Source: Shewanella sp. ANA-3 (GTDB taxonomy: Bacteria; Pseudomonadota; Gammaproteobacteria; Enterobacterales; Shewanellaceae). From it: a DNA stretch of 64,000 nt. Location: contig NC_008577.1 of the NCBI RefSeq assembly GCF_000203935.1, positions 4,898,001 through 4,962,000 of the forward strand, written 5' to 3'. Under the pieces are notes generated by a model, which ran no database searches, was not told where the DNA came from, and saw nothing but the letters and a program-made list of their open reading frames with translations. Positions 9,446-18,523 of this stretch are shown piece after piece; the first letter of the stretch is position 1; each line of letters opens with the position of its first letter. The position numbers were made by a program, and so were the translations under genes.

Positions 9446-9474
9446 AAAAATGCCTGCAATTGCAGGCATTTTTA
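9446..9474. terminator. Bidirectional Rho-independent terminator (mutM / GT39)
   Basis: A perfect inverted repeat TGCCTGCAATTGCAGGCA (9451-9468) is flanked by A5 on the left and T5 on the right. It can end both mutM (plus) and the minus-strand glycosyltransferase operon that stops at 9497. Confidence 0.85.
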
Positions 9475-9496
9475 GCTTCTTCGATATGGCTGTTGA

Positions 9497-11221
9497 TTAC
9501 TCTTTTAACCAACGACCTGGATGGTCGGTAAAGTAGCGGTACACACGCTCTGGCGCTTGGCACTGAGGCTTAAGCTCTGACGCGGATAACAAAATCCATT
9601 CGTCACGGTGGGCAATCCCCATGCTCTTACCGCCTTTGATATCGAAACAACTCAGCTCAGCACCGCTAGGCACTAACACATAACGCTGTTTGTTCTCCTG
9701 CATCCATTGCCACGCGTTACGCTCCTGTTCTTCTACCGGCGCGAGATAACTAAAGTGCGTCACACTCATGGGCGAGAACAAAATAAATTGTTCTTTAAAG
9801 TTCACCAAACCAAGTTCGGCATCCTCACCTATCACCTCGGCAGTGTGTAGCATCAGGCTTCTGGGAGTGCGCATTTCATCGAGCATAGCGTAACCCCAAG
9901 TGCTCACTAGCACCCAGCCCAAGGCTGAAACTAACCCCACTTTCACCAGTGCAAACTGACGACGCGCCAGCCACAGCAAGGCACACCAAAGCACCCCGAG
10001 CAAAATAAATAAGTAACCAATGCCAGTGAGATCATCGGTATAATCCGCCAGCGCTTTGACAAGTGCAGGGTGATGAATAAATGCCAGCACGCCGGCCACT
10101 AACACGAGCGCGCCCAAGAACCACAGCACACCAGTGACTAGTTTTTCAAACCAAGCTTTGGGTGAAACACCCGTTAATACCGCCGATGCCGCCAAGGCCA
10201 ACATAGGTAATGCTGGCAGAATATACACGTTGCGCTTGCCCGGGCTGATACTGAAAAACAGCACCACGAGTCCGACCCAAATCAGCAGAATCGCAATGGT
10301 GGGATCGGCTTTCACCTTTTGCAGCCACTGTTTCCAATAGGCGACCACCAGCAACGAAATCGGGAACCACATCCAAGGGATCACACTCAGCACGAAGAAA
10401 TACCAAGGCTTGATATGGTGCCAAGCATTGACGTAACGCTCGCCCGTTTGCTTAAACAAAATGTTATTTTGATAGGCCACCATCTCGGGCGTGCCATGGG
10501 CTTGAACCGTCATCACCATTGGCACTAGCCAACAGGCAATCACGGCCAGCATGGCCAAAGGCCCTGCCAGACAAAGCCAAGTTAAGCGGCCCTCGAAACG
10601 GGTCTTATCTTTGAAGGCGTAAATCCCAATTGGAATGAGCAACAACAGGGGCAAGAAACCAACCCCCTTAGTGATCACCCCAAGCCCCATAAATGCCCAG
10701 CCAATAAAATACCAATGCCACTTAGGCCCAAGCATAAAATGTCTGATTAATCCGTAACATCCCACGGTTATCCAGCACATCACCATGGCATCTATCTGGG
10801 CATTTTTCGCCTGCATCAAAAACTGCGGCACGATAAGAAGCAATAGTGCAGCGTTGCGGCCAACCCGCACATTCCACAATCTGGCACCCAGATCATAGAC
10901 AAGAAATACCGTCAGCAAGCCACAAAAGGCATTGGGGAGTAAGAAGGAGAGTTTTAACGACCCAGTGAGTTGATAAAACAGGGCAATCGCCCACATAAAC
11001 ACTGGCGGCTTATCAGGATAATATTCCCCGCCCCGGGTAGGGAATAACCATTGACCCGAGGCCACCATTTCCCGCGCGACCTCAACAAACCGCGGCTCGT
11101 CGGCGGGCCAAGGGGAACGAAAACCTATGCCAACCAACAAGATCAGCAAACTCATCAGCAACAACGGCCAGAGTACTTGGTAATAATCTTCGCTATTGAA
11201 ACGACGATTCAATGCATCCAT
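9497..11221 (-). CDS. ArnT-like integral membrane glycosyltransferase (GT39/GT83)
   Basis: A 574-residue polytopic inner-membrane protein of the PMT/ArnT clan. After a first hydrophobic segment comes the catalytic first periplasmic loop with the DEPRFVEVAREM signature (acidic pair typical of ArnT), then YYPDKPPVFMW and many further hydrophobic segments, and a C-terminal soluble tail. The family transfers a sugar from a polyprenyl-phosphate carrier to lipid A, LPS or protein at the periplasmic face. Upstream on the same strand are a VTT-domain protein and an ArnC-like GT2, which together suggest synthesis, carrier handling and transfer. It is not necessarily aminoarabinose-specific: no arnA/arnB/arnD genes are nearby. 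Confidence 0.85.
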   Translation of the reverse strand: MDALNRRFNSEDYYQVLWPLLLMSLLILLVGIGFRSPWPADEPRFVEVAREMVASGQWLFPTRGGEYYPDKPPVFMWAIALFYQLTGSLKLSFLLPNAFCGLLTVFLVYDLGARLWNVRVGRNAALLLLIVPQFLMQAKNAQIDAMVMCWITVGCYGLIRHFMLGPKWHWYFIGWAFMGLGVITKGVGFLPLLLLIPIGIYAFKDKTRFEGRLTWLCLAGPLAMLAVIACWLVPMVMTVQAHGTPEMVAYQNNILFKQTGERYVNAWHHIKPWYFFVLSVIPWMWFPISLLVVAYWKQWLQKVKADPTIAILLIWVGLVVLFFSISPGKRNVYILPALPMLALAASAVLTGVSPKAWFEKLVTGVLWFLGALVLVAGVLAFIHHPALVKALADYTDDLTGIGYLFILLGVLWCALLWLARRQFALVKVGLVSALGWVLVSTWGYAMLDEMRTPRSLMLHTAEVIGEDAELGLVNFKEQFILFSPMSVTHFSYLAPVEEQERNAWQWMQENKQRYVLVPSGAELSCFDIKGGKSMGIAHRDEWILLSASELKPQCQAPERVYRYFTDHPGRWLKE

Positions 11222-11234
11222 TCCTAATCCCTAT

Positions 11235-11894
11235 TTAGTTTTCCAATTCATCCACCTGCTTACGCAGGCTAGAACGGTAAAGGTAAGCGCCGATAAGACT
11301 CGAGATAATAAACAGCCCGATACTGATCCCCAGTTGGTTATGATCAGATAAGCCAATGCCCGCGCCCGCAAAACTGAATATCAGCATCTGCGGCAAATAA
11401 CCCAACACGCTGCCAAACATAAATCCACCAGCGGGGATGTGTGTAGCACCCGCAAACAGATTCGTCAGCAGATTACTACCCACGGGCAACAGACGGATCA
11501 TTAAGACTTTTAACCAAGTCCGCTGAATGATCAGCGCCTCAAACTTTTGTAAACGATTGCCAAAACGTCGTTGCAGACTGTTTCGAATGGTTAATCTCGC
11601 GGTATAAAACGCCAGCACACAACCCAGCAATGCCGCTAAGGTGGAAAATAAGCCACCATAGATGCCACCGAGGGCAAAGCCGAATACAAAGGCGATCACC
11701 TGCCTCGGCCCACCTACAGCAGTAAACAAGGCGCCAACCATCAGCAATACCGCCAGCGCATAAGCCCCTTGAGCGGCAATAAAGTGTGCTACCCAATTGC
11801 TATCGGTCACATGCTCGAATAACCCTTGCTGGGCCGCAAACATTAACACCAGCAAAATAAAGACGATAAAAATCGCCTTATAGAGTCGCTTCAT
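11235..11894 (-). CDS. TVP38/TMEM64 (VTT/DedA-like) membrane protein
   Basis: A 219-residue polytopic membrane protein. The VTT/SNARE-associated domain is visible at about residues 40-190, with GPRQVIAFVFGFALGG (re-entrant GP motif) and the conserved RLLPVGSNLLTNLFAG stretch (R-x2-P-x-G). Recent work links the DedA and related VTT families to flipping of undecaprenyl phosphate or other lipids, which would fit its place between a GT2 and an ArnT-like transferase; that is an inference. The ATG at 11894 follows the GT2 stop by one base (TAAGATG), so a longer in-frame start at 11981 is unlikely. Confidence 0.85.
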   Translation of the reverse strand: MKRLYKAIFIVFILLVLMFAAQQGLFEHVTDSNWVAHFIAAQGAYALAVLLMVGALFTAVGGPRQVIAFVFGFALGGIYGGLFSTLAALLGCVLAFYTARLTIRNSLQRRFGNRLQKFEALIIQRTWLKVLMIRLLPVGSNLLTNLFAGATHIPAGGFMFGSVLGYLPQMLIFSFAGAGIGLSDHNQLGISIGLFIISSLIGAYLYRSSLRKQVDELEN

Positions 11895-11895
11895 C

Positions 11896-12627
11896 TTAAT
11901 CGTGCCAGCTGGTTTCGCTACGGGCGACCTTAGCGATTTTCGCCCTACGACCGAGCCACATGACGCCCATGATGTCGACAATTCCGACCCAGACCCGATT
12001 CCAAGCGGTATATTTAGACACGCCGACTTGGCGATCCCTATGATTAACCACAGAAATAAACACTTCGCCCCCCATGCGGCGCACGAGTGCCGGGATATAT
12101 CTGTGCATATGGTCGAAGTAAGGCATGCGCAGGAAGGTTTCGCGGGGGAAGAGTTTTAAGCCACATCCGGTATCAGGCACGCCATCGTGTAACAGTGCAT
12201 CACGCACTTTATTCGCAAAGCGGGACTGGAATCGCTTCCACGCCGTGTCTTTACGGTTTTTGCGATAACCGGCAATACAAAAGTGTTCGGCATGAATTTG
12301 CGGCAATTGGGCCAACATGGCGGGAATATCCGCAGGGTCGTTTTGCCCGTCAGCATCTAAGGTGACAATGTATTTACCGCGGGCATGTAAAACGCCAGTG
12401 GAAATAGCGGTACTCTGGCCCGTACTGCGCTCGTGACGAATGGCTTTAGCATCGCATTGCATCACCTCTGCGGTGTGCATAACTTCACCAAAAGTGTCAT
12501 CCTGACTACCGTCGTCGACAACAAGAATTTCAAACTCAGTCACCCCTTGCAGGGCTTGGCATATCTCTTTCATTAATGGGCCAATATTGCCCACTTCATC
12601 TTTGGCGGGGATCACGACTGAAATCAC
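11896..12627 (-). CDS. GT2 family glycosyltransferase (polyprenyl-phosphate sugar synthase, ArnC/DPM-like)
   Basis: A 243-residue cytoplasmic/peripheral GT-A enzyme. The fold starts at VVIPAKDEVGNI, the nucleotide-binding aspartates are in ILVVDDGSQDDT, and the metal DXD-type motif is TLDADGQNDP. It resembles dolichol-phosphate mannosyltransferase but lacks the long C-terminal membrane anchors of ArnC/GtrB. It would load a sugar from a nucleotide donor onto polyprenyl phosphate. It is first in the minus-strand trio; the promoter should lie in 12628-12860, shared divergently with ugd. Confidence 0.85.
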   Translation of the reverse strand: MISVVIPAKDEVGNIGPLMKEICQALQGVTEFEILVVDDGSQDDTFGEVMHTAEVMQCDAKAIRHERSTGQSTAISTGVLHARGKYIVTLDADGQNDPADIPAMLAQLPQIHAEHFCIAGYRKNRKDTAWKRFQSRFANKVRDALLHDGVPDTGCGLKLFPRETFLRMPYFDHMHRYIPALVRRMGGEVFISVVNHRDRQVGVSKYTAWNRVWVGIVDIMGVMWLGRRAKIAKVARSETSWHD

Positions 12628-12860
12628 GTTAAGGCTCCAAGCTTAATAACCATGAGTACGGTAACATAGGATTGTGGCAAACAAAAATCTGCATTGATAG
12701 GATGTTATGAATTAAACGGAACGCGAGCCCAGCATTGTATACGGGTGAAAATCGAGAAAAGAGCACTTAATTTGGAACTGTGAATTTCATCGAAATGACA
12801 TATTCTAATGCCGCAGAAAATGCTAGTTTGAGAAACAAAATGCCAAACTGTATAAAACCT

Positions 12861-14024
12861 ATGAACATAGTGGTAGTTGGAATGGGCTATGTTGGCCTAT
12901 CGAACGCGGTTTTACTCGCCCAGCAAAACCATGTAGTAGCGATTGATTTGATGCCCGAGCGCATCGCGTTAGTTAATGCGCGTAAACCAACGGTCGCCGA
13001 CAGTCTGATTGAAGAATACCTGCAGCATAAAGCCTTAAATCTCAGTGCCACGAGCGACAAAAACGTCGTTAAAGAAGCCGATTTTGTCATCATAGCCACT
13101 CCTACGGATTACGACCCACAAACCAACTACTTTAATACTCAGTCGGTCGAACGGGTGGCGAAGGAAGTGCTCGCCCTGAATCCTGACACCACCATTGTCA
13201 TCAAATCGACTGTGCCAGTGGGTTTTACCGAAGGGCTGAGAAGTAAACTCAACAGTGACAATATCTTATTTTCGCCTGAGTTTTTGCGCGAAGGTAAGGC
13301 GCTTTACGATAACCTGCACCCCTCGCGGATCATAGTGGGTGAACGTTCCGAGCGCGCCCAAGCCTTTGCCGATCTGCTTGCTCGCGCCGCCATTAAACAA
13401 GATATTCCGATTTTACTCACAGACAGCACTGAGGCAGAGGCGATTAAGTTGTTTGCCAACACCTTTTTAGCCATGCGCGTCGCCTACTTTAATGAGTTGG
13501 ACACCTATGCGGAGAGTCGAGGGCTCAACACCCGCCAGATTATCGAAGGCGTATGTTTAGATCCGCGCATCGGCGATTACTATAACAATCCTTCCTTCGG
13601 TTATGGCGGTTACTGCCTGCCCAAGGACACTAAGCAATTGCTGGCCAACTATAACGATGTGCCTAACAATCTCATCAGCGCCATTGTCGATTCCAACACG
13701 ACCCGCAAAGATTTTATCGCCAACGCGATTATCAGTAAGCAACCGAAGCGAGTGGGGATCTATCGCTTAATCATGAAATCCGACTCAGACAACTTCCGCG
13801 CCTCGGCGGTACAAGGAGTGATGAAACGCATAAAGGCCAAGGGCATCGAAGTCGTGGTCTATGAGCCCGTACTCAAGGAAGGGGAGTTTTTTAACTCGAA
13901 AGTGATCCGCGATTTACATGAATTTAAAGCCATGTGCGATGTAATTATTTCTAACCGTATGGCCAATGAACTCGAAGATGTCGCCGCTAAGGTGTACACC
14001 CGGGATCTGTTTCATCACGACTAA
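12861..14024 (+). CDS. ugd: UDP-glucose 6-dehydrogenase
   Basis: A 387-residue cytosolic enzyme that oxidises UDP-glucose to UDP-glucuronate with two NAD+. The dinucleotide fold VVGMGYVGLSNAVLL is at residues 4-18; FSPEFLREGKA binds substrate; the catalytic cysteine is in GGYCLPKDTKQL. I start at the ATG at 12861 because the family begins right before the Rossmann strand. In-frame GTG 12780 and ATGs at 12795 and 12840 would add 7-27 residues, and none has a clear ribosome site. The next gene, 24 bases on, uses its product. Length matches E. coli Ugd (388). Confidence 0.93.
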   Translation: MNIVVVGMGYVGLSNAVLLAQQNHVVAIDLMPERIALVNARKPTVADSLIEEYLQHKALNLSATSDKNVVKEADFVIIATPTDYDPQTNYFNTQSVERVAKEVLALNPDTTIVIKSTVPVGFTEGLRSKLNSDNILFSPEFLREGKALYDNLHPSRIIVGERSERAQAFADLLARAAIKQDIPILLTDSTEAEAIKLFANTFLAMRVAYFNELDTYAESRGLNTRQIIEGVCLDPRIGDYYNNPSFGYGGYCLPKDTKQLLANYNDVPNNLISAIVDSNTTRKDFIANAIISKQPKRVGIYRLIMKSDSDNFRASAVQGVMKRIKAKGIEVVVYEPVLKEGEFFNSKVIRDLHEFKAMCDVIISNRMANELEDVAAKVYTRDLFHHD

Positions 14025-14048
14025 GCGTCCAAAATATAAAGGTTTACT

Positions 14049-15056
14049 ATGAAATACTTAGTCACAGGCGCCGCCGGATTTATCGGCGCTAAAGTCAGTG
14101 AGCGCCTCTGCGCACAGGGCCATGAAGTTGTCGGTATCGATAACCTCAATGACTATTATGATGTTGGGCTAAAGCTAGCCCGACTGGCACCGCTCGAGGC
14201 CTTAAGCAATTTCCGTTTTATCAAACTAGACTTAGCCGACAGAGACGGCATTGCGACATTGTTTGCAGAACAAGGTTTTCGACGGGTTATCCATCTCGCC
14301 GCGCAGGCTGGAGTGCGCTACTCCCTCGATAATCCCCTCGCCTATGCCGATAGCAATTTAGTTGGGCATCTCACCATTTTAGAGGGCTGTCGCCACCATA
14401 AGATTGAGCATCTAGTCTATGCCTCTTCATCCTCTGTGTATGGCTTGAATCAAAAGATGCCATTTTCGACCGAGGACAGCGTCGATCATCCGATATCCCT
14501 GTACGCAGCGACCAAGAAAGCCAACGAGTTAATGTCGCACACTTACTCACATCTTTATCAGTTACCCACCACAGGCTTGCGCTTTTTTACCGTGTATGGC
14601 CCCTGGGGACGACCGGATATGGCCTTGTTTAAATTCACAAAAGCCATTCTCGCGGGCGATATTATTGATGTGTATAACCATGGCGATCTCAGCCGTGATT
14701 TCACCTATATCGACGATATCGTTGAGGGCATCATCAGGGTGCAAGACAAACCACCTCGCCCAACACCGGACTGGCGTGTAGAAACCGGTACACCGGCTAA
14801 TAGCAGCGCACCCTATCGCGTATTCAATATCGGCAATGGCAGCCCAGTGCAATTGCTGGATTTTATTACCGCACTCGAAAGTGCACTCGGCATTGAAGCT
14901 AATAAACAATTCTTACCCATGCAGCCCGGTGATGTGCATTCCACCTGGGCAGATACCGAAGACCTGTTTAAGGCGGTGGGTTATAAACCCCAAGTGGATA
15001 TCAATACTGGGGTGGGTAGATTTGTCGAGTGGTACCGCGCGTTTTATGCGAAGTAA
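14049..15056 (+). CDS. NAD-dependent epimerase, UDP-glucuronate 4-epimerase type
   Basis: A 335-residue extended SDR enzyme. The NAD site is GAAGFIG at residues 7-13; the catalytic triad is represented by SSSSVYG and Y-x3-K in YAATKKANE; substrate-binding residues follow in TVYGPWGRPDMALF. The DNLNDYYDVGLKLARL segment is characteristic of the CapI/WbnF group that converts UDP-glucuronate to UDP-galacturonate. Directly behind ugd, it makes the pair a UDP-GlcA/UDP-GalA supply for surface polysaccharide or LPS core. UDP-glucose epimerase activity is a less likely alternative. Confidence 0.9.
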   Translation: MKYLVTGAAGFIGAKVSERLCAQGHEVVGIDNLNDYYDVGLKLARLAPLEALSNFRFIKLDLADRDGIATLFAEQGFRRVIHLAAQAGVRYSLDNPLAYADSNLVGHLTILEGCRHHKIEHLVYASSSSVYGLNQKMPFSTEDSVDHPISLYAATKKANELMSHTYSHLYQLPTTGLRFFTVYGPWGRPDMALFKFTKAILAGDIIDVYNHGDLSRDFTYIDDIVEGIIRVQDKPPRPTPDWRVETGTPANSSAPYRVFNIGNGSPVQLLDFITALESALGIEANKQFLPMQPGDVHSTWADTEDLFKAVGYKPQVDINTGVGRFVEWYRAFYAK

Positions 15057-15072
15057 GCTCTCTGAGAAAACC

Positions 15073-15105
15073 AAAAGGCCTGCTGATTTGCAGGCCTCTT
15101 TATTG
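15073..15105. terminator. Bidirectional terminator (epimerase / Wzi-like gene)
   Basis: The hairpin AGGCCTGC (15076-15083) / GCAGGCCT (15090-15097) with loop TGATTT is flanked by AAAA on the left and TCTTTATT on the right. It lies between two convergent genes. Confidence 0.75.
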
Positions 15106-15114
15106 GATTAGCGC

Positions 15115-16587
15115 TTAAAAACGGTATTCAAAACTGCTGAAGAAAGTCGCATTAGTATCGTTTTCTTGTACATCAAATTCCGATCTCGATACTGTACCGC
15201 CCAGACTCCACATGCCCTTCCACACCGGCATACGGTAAGAAAGTTCCAGCATCAACAAGTCTTCCTTCGGTGGCTGTGGCGCCCATGTGGTCGCCACATT
15301 GGTGCCGTCTTTATTCAACTTGGCATAACGCAGTAGCGAAGTAAAACCACGGCTGTTATGGAACTGACCAACCAAACCAAACACAAAGACTTGGGCATCG
15401 CTATCATAGGTCGAACCTAAAGCTCTGCCGTAGTAACGCGCTCCACTGAGGTAAACAGGATCTTCATAGAAGCAGTTAGGTTTGCCATCACACTCGACAA
15501 AGGTATCCGAGTATTCCATGAATAGCTTGAATTGCTTACCCGATGTACCGAAATGGGTATCTATCCCCCAAAGTGAGCCGCAATCGCTGCCGTTTTCACA
15601 GCTATGCTCAAGGTACAAACCAACGGGGATATCCTGCCAAGTGTCGGCATAACGTAAATCGATGCTCTGAGTTCTATGGCCCGCATCACGGCGTTGATCG
15701 GCCAAGCAAGAATCCGAACCGTCGATGCACACCGCATTGCTTGCCACCGAGTCCCACCAGGAGTCGAAGTCGCAATTCTGCCCTTCGCCACAAAATAGCG
15801 TCGACCAAGACAGGCCTATTTCTAGCTGCTGAAGGGGTTTGGCGCTGAAACGCATATCCCATTCAGCCATTTTAGGCACAGCACGCTCTTTTTCAGCCAT
15901 GCTAAAACCTGTCTTGAAGGTCCAAGGCCCAATCCAAGATAACCATGGCGTTTCGAAGGCGGCGGCATTATTACGGCTGAGCGACAGTGACTGCATTGGA
16001 CGCGCATTGTTAGAGCGATGCAATGCCGAATCAAATCCCGGCCCCCACCACTGCTCAACCGTACCTAAGGTCGCAATCCAGTTACCCATGATTACCGCAA
16101 AATAAGACTCATCGAGACGGAAGTTTTTGTTATCTTGCGGATCGTACGTCTCAGCAACTGTGGTTTTATAGGCCACACGTGAGCCTAAGTATTCGTATGA
16201 GGCTTTAGCCTCACCCTTTTCACGGTAGTCGGAGCCATAATGCTGGAAGCGAGCGGGATCGGTCGCCCCCGAGAGTTTAACCCTAGCATTGCCGCGGTTA
16301 TCGACAGCATTTTGATAGTAAAAGTTAACTCGGGCAAAGGCTTGCACTAATCGGGGAGACAATAGCTCGGGTTCGACTTTCGCTAAGTCGCCACCAATAC
16401 CAGACCACATCAAGGGAAAGGTATTCACTGGCACACGGATCACGCCCGCATCGGCCAGTGCTTGAATATCGGCTCTTAAATAAATATCCGAGGCATCCAC
16501 CCAAGGGGCGGCAGCAACGGAAGCAGAAAACAGTAAACCAGATGCAACGCTAGCAGCGAGGATAGTGGGGGTCAAAAAAGCCTTCAT
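15115..16587 (-). CDS. Wzi-like capsule assembly outer-membrane protein
   Basis: A 490-residue exported protein. The signal peptide covers about residues 1-26 (cleavage near SVAAAPW). The mature part starts with DIYLRADIQALADAGVI, the typical opening of the Wzi / capsule-assembly family, continues as an amphipathic beta-rich sequence with GNWIATLGTVEQWWGPG, and ends in FSSFEYRF with a terminal Phe, as expected of an outer-membrane barrel. In E. coli Wzi anchors group 1 capsule to the cell surface. No wza/wzb/wzc export genes are visible in this window. It is convergent with the UDP-uronate genes. Confidence 0.85.
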   Translation of the reverse strand: MKAFLTPTILAASVASGLLFSASVAAAPWVDASDIYLRADIQALADAGVIRVPVNTFPLMWSGIGGDLAKVEPELLSPRLVQAFARVNFYYQNAVDNRGNARVKLSGATDPARFQHYGSDYREKGEAKASYEYLGSRVAYKTTVAETYDPQDNKNFRLDESYFAVIMGNWIATLGTVEQWWGPGFDSALHRSNNARPMQSLSLSRNNAAAFETPWLSWIGPWTFKTGFSMAEKERAVPKMAEWDMRFSAKPLQQLEIGLSWSTLFCGEGQNCDFDSWWDSVASNAVCIDGSDSCLADQRRDAGHRTQSIDLRYADTWQDIPVGLYLEHSCENGSDCGSLWGIDTHFGTSGKQFKLFMEYSDTFVECDGKPNCFYEDPVYLSGARYYGRALGSTYDSDAQVFVFGLVGQFHNSRGFTSLLRYAKLNKDGTNVATTWAPQPPKEDLLMLELSYRMPVWKGMWSLGGTVSRSEFDVQENDTNATFFSSFEYRF

Positions 16588-16653
16588 AACATCCTTTTCA
16601 TTATCATCGCGAGGCCTGATGCCTCAAAGGTTTTATGGAAATACTCAGCCTTA

Positions 16654-17145
16654 TCAGGCTTTTGCGAGGTTAAGCTTGGCGGTCAACGCGCTTGCCACCT
16701 CAGGGTGTACAAATTGACTCACATCGCCGCCATGCAGCGCGACTTCCTTCACTAAGGTGGAAGAAATAAAAGAGTTTTCTTCAGCCGGTGTTAAAAACAC
16801 GCTCTCAAGATCAGGGCTTAATCTGCGATTCATGTTGGCCAATTGGAATTCATACTCAAAGTCGGAAACCGCACGCAAACCACGCACCAGCACGCTCGCA
16901 CGCTGTTCCTTGGCAAAATCGACCAGCAGGCCCGAAAAACCAACCACTTCCACATTATCCAAATGGGCTGTGACGCGGTTTACCAGCTCAACGCGCTCCT
17001 CAAGGGTAAACCTTGGCTGCTTAGATGGATTGGCAGCAATGCCAATAATCACATGCTTAAACAACTTAGCCGCACGCTCAATCAAATCGGCATGACCATT
17101 GGTAATGGGATCGAATGTCCCAGGATAAATCGCTCTTGTATGCAC
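16654..17145 (-). CDS. coaD: Phosphopantetheine adenylyltransferase
   Basis: A 163-residue cytosolic enzyme for the penultimate step of coenzyme A synthesis, joining AMP to 4'-phosphopantetheine. It has the nucleotidyltransferase motif [12 protein letters not shown] at residues 6-17, the phosphopantetheine-binding [12 protein letters not shown], and ISSTLVKE. Translation probably begins at the GTG at 17145 (protein starting MHTRAIYPG), as in relatives; an ATG at 17175 would add ten residues. coaD commonly sits beside LPS core genes (waa) in gammaproteobacteria, as here. Confidence 0.95.
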
Positions 17146-17304
17146 TTTGCTGACTCGACTCAGATAGATACCCAAAAATCATTGCCGCCAGTCTACTCGT
17201 TTTAGCCACTTGAGTGAATCATCCCGATAAAAACCGCTGAAAATCCCGTTAAAAATTGAAATACTGGCAAGAATTCCTCGGATTAAGCCCATGTAAAGGC
17301 ATGA

Positions 17305-17322
17305 ACTGATATAATGCCGACT
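17305..17322 (+). promoter_or_regulatory. Candidate extended -10 promoter for the LPS glycosyltransferase run
   Basis: TGATATAAT (17307-17315) is an extended -10 element (TGnTATAAT) about 100 bases before the glycosyltransferase start at 17422. No good -35 is seen, which extended -10 promoters tolerate. Confidence 0.45.
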
Positions 17323-17421
17323 CGCTATATATTGGATTAAGTAGGCAACGGCTTTTCGTCCAACCTCGATGGATTGAAACCACACCACAACCGATTAAGT
17401 CCACGTAATCAGAGCACTTAT

Positions 17422-18492
17422 ATGAAAAAAATCGCCATTTTTTGCCATAACTTTTTCTCGAACGGCACAGTCAAAATCGCCTTATCCCAGGCCGAAGTGC
17501 TGCAGGAAGCCGGGCAAGATGTTCACCTCTTTGTGTTCCATAAAGAGGGGGATTTTATGCCGCCAGAAAATGTGACGATTCATTATCTTTATGAAGCTGG
17601 CCAAAAGCCAAGCCTACAGGAGCAAAGACAACGCCTGCAGGCCAAGGTGGCCGAAGCGGAACAATCGGGTAAGTTCTCGCTATTTTTAAGTAACTCGACC
17701 GATTGCGATGTCGTTGTTTCCGGCTGCGATTTCGATCCCTGCTATTACTTTTGCCACTGCGCCCTTAAGCAAGAACTCTTGATGGAATTAAAGCGTGGTC
17801 CAGTGCATTTCTGGCGTCGCTGGAAAAAGGCTAAGGCACTGATTGGCAAAAAGATCATTACAGTTTCCAATGGCATCGCCGATGAGCTCAGAGCCACTTC
17901 CTGGCTCAAACCACAAAGCGTTCAGACAATCTATAATCCCTTTAGATTGGAGGAAATCCGCAAGAAGACTCAGGAAGAAATTGCCGAGATCCCAAGTGAG
18001 CCTTATATGATCCATGTCGGCCGCGTGACACGGCAAAAGCGCCACGATATTTTGTTTAAGGCACTCAGGGATATGCCAACAGCCCCTAAGCTTGTCCTGC
18101 TGTGTAATCGCCCCAAGAAGGCACGCAAACTCGCTAAGAAATACGGTGTCGAACACAGAATCATCACACCAGGGTTTCAACACAATCCCTACGCTTGGAT
18201 TGCCAAGGCCGAGTTGATGTTACTCAGCTCAGATTTTGAAGGCTTACCGACCGTGGTAATTGAGTCTTTAGCCTGTGGTACGCCTGTCGTCAGTACTGAC
18301 TGCCCACATGGGCCCAATGAAATTCTCACAGGGCATTTAGCACAATATCTCGTCCCCGTTCGCCAACCCGCGCTGTTGGCACAAAAGGCACTGGAGTGTT
18401 TGGCCTCACCACCCGCTTTAGACAATCTAGAAATATTAAAGGCCGTAGACAGCCAATATATTGCCGCTCAATATATTAATTTAACAATTTAA
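17422..18492 (+). CDS. GT4 family glycosyltransferase (LPS core)
   Basis: A 356-residue GT-B enzyme. The acceptor-side N-terminal domain starts MKKIAIFCHNFFSNGTVKIA. The donor-binding C-terminal half has IHVGRVTRQKRHDILFKAL, then the EX7E-type region SSDFEGLPTVVIESLACGTP and SDCPHGPNEIL. It is clearly related to the minus-strand protein at 23259-24344, sharing long stretches in the C-terminal half. It probably adds a hexose or similar sugar to the LPS core. It is the last GC-normal gene before the AT-rich cassette, whose first gene begins 31 bases later. Confidence 0.88.
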   Translation: MKKIAIFCHNFFSNGTVKIALSQAEVLQEAGQDVHLFVFHKEGDFMPPENVTIHYLYEAGQKPSLQEQRQRLQAKVAEAEQSGKFSLFLSNSTDCDVVVSGCDFDPCYYFCHCALKQELLMELKRGPVHFWRRWKKAKALIGKKIITVSNGIADELRATSWLKPQSVQTIYNPFRLEEIRKKTQEEIAEIPSEPYMIHVGRVTRQKRHDILFKALRDMPTAPKLVLLCNRPKKARKLAKKYGVEHRIITPGFQHNPYAWIAKAELMLLSSDFEGLPTVVIESLACGTPVVSTDCPHGPNEILTGHLAQYLVPVRQPALLAQKALECLASPPALDNLEILKAVDSQYIAAQYINLTI

Positions 18493-18523
18493 ATTATTCT
18501 CAATGAGAGTACTTGGAGTTAAT

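Noticed and set aside
12780..12860. N-terminal extension of ugd from GTG 12780 or ATGs at 12795 and 12840
   Set aside because: Family members begin directly before the Rossmann strand at 12861, and the added residues are low-complexity polar. A longer start is not excluded because no ribosome site is clear.
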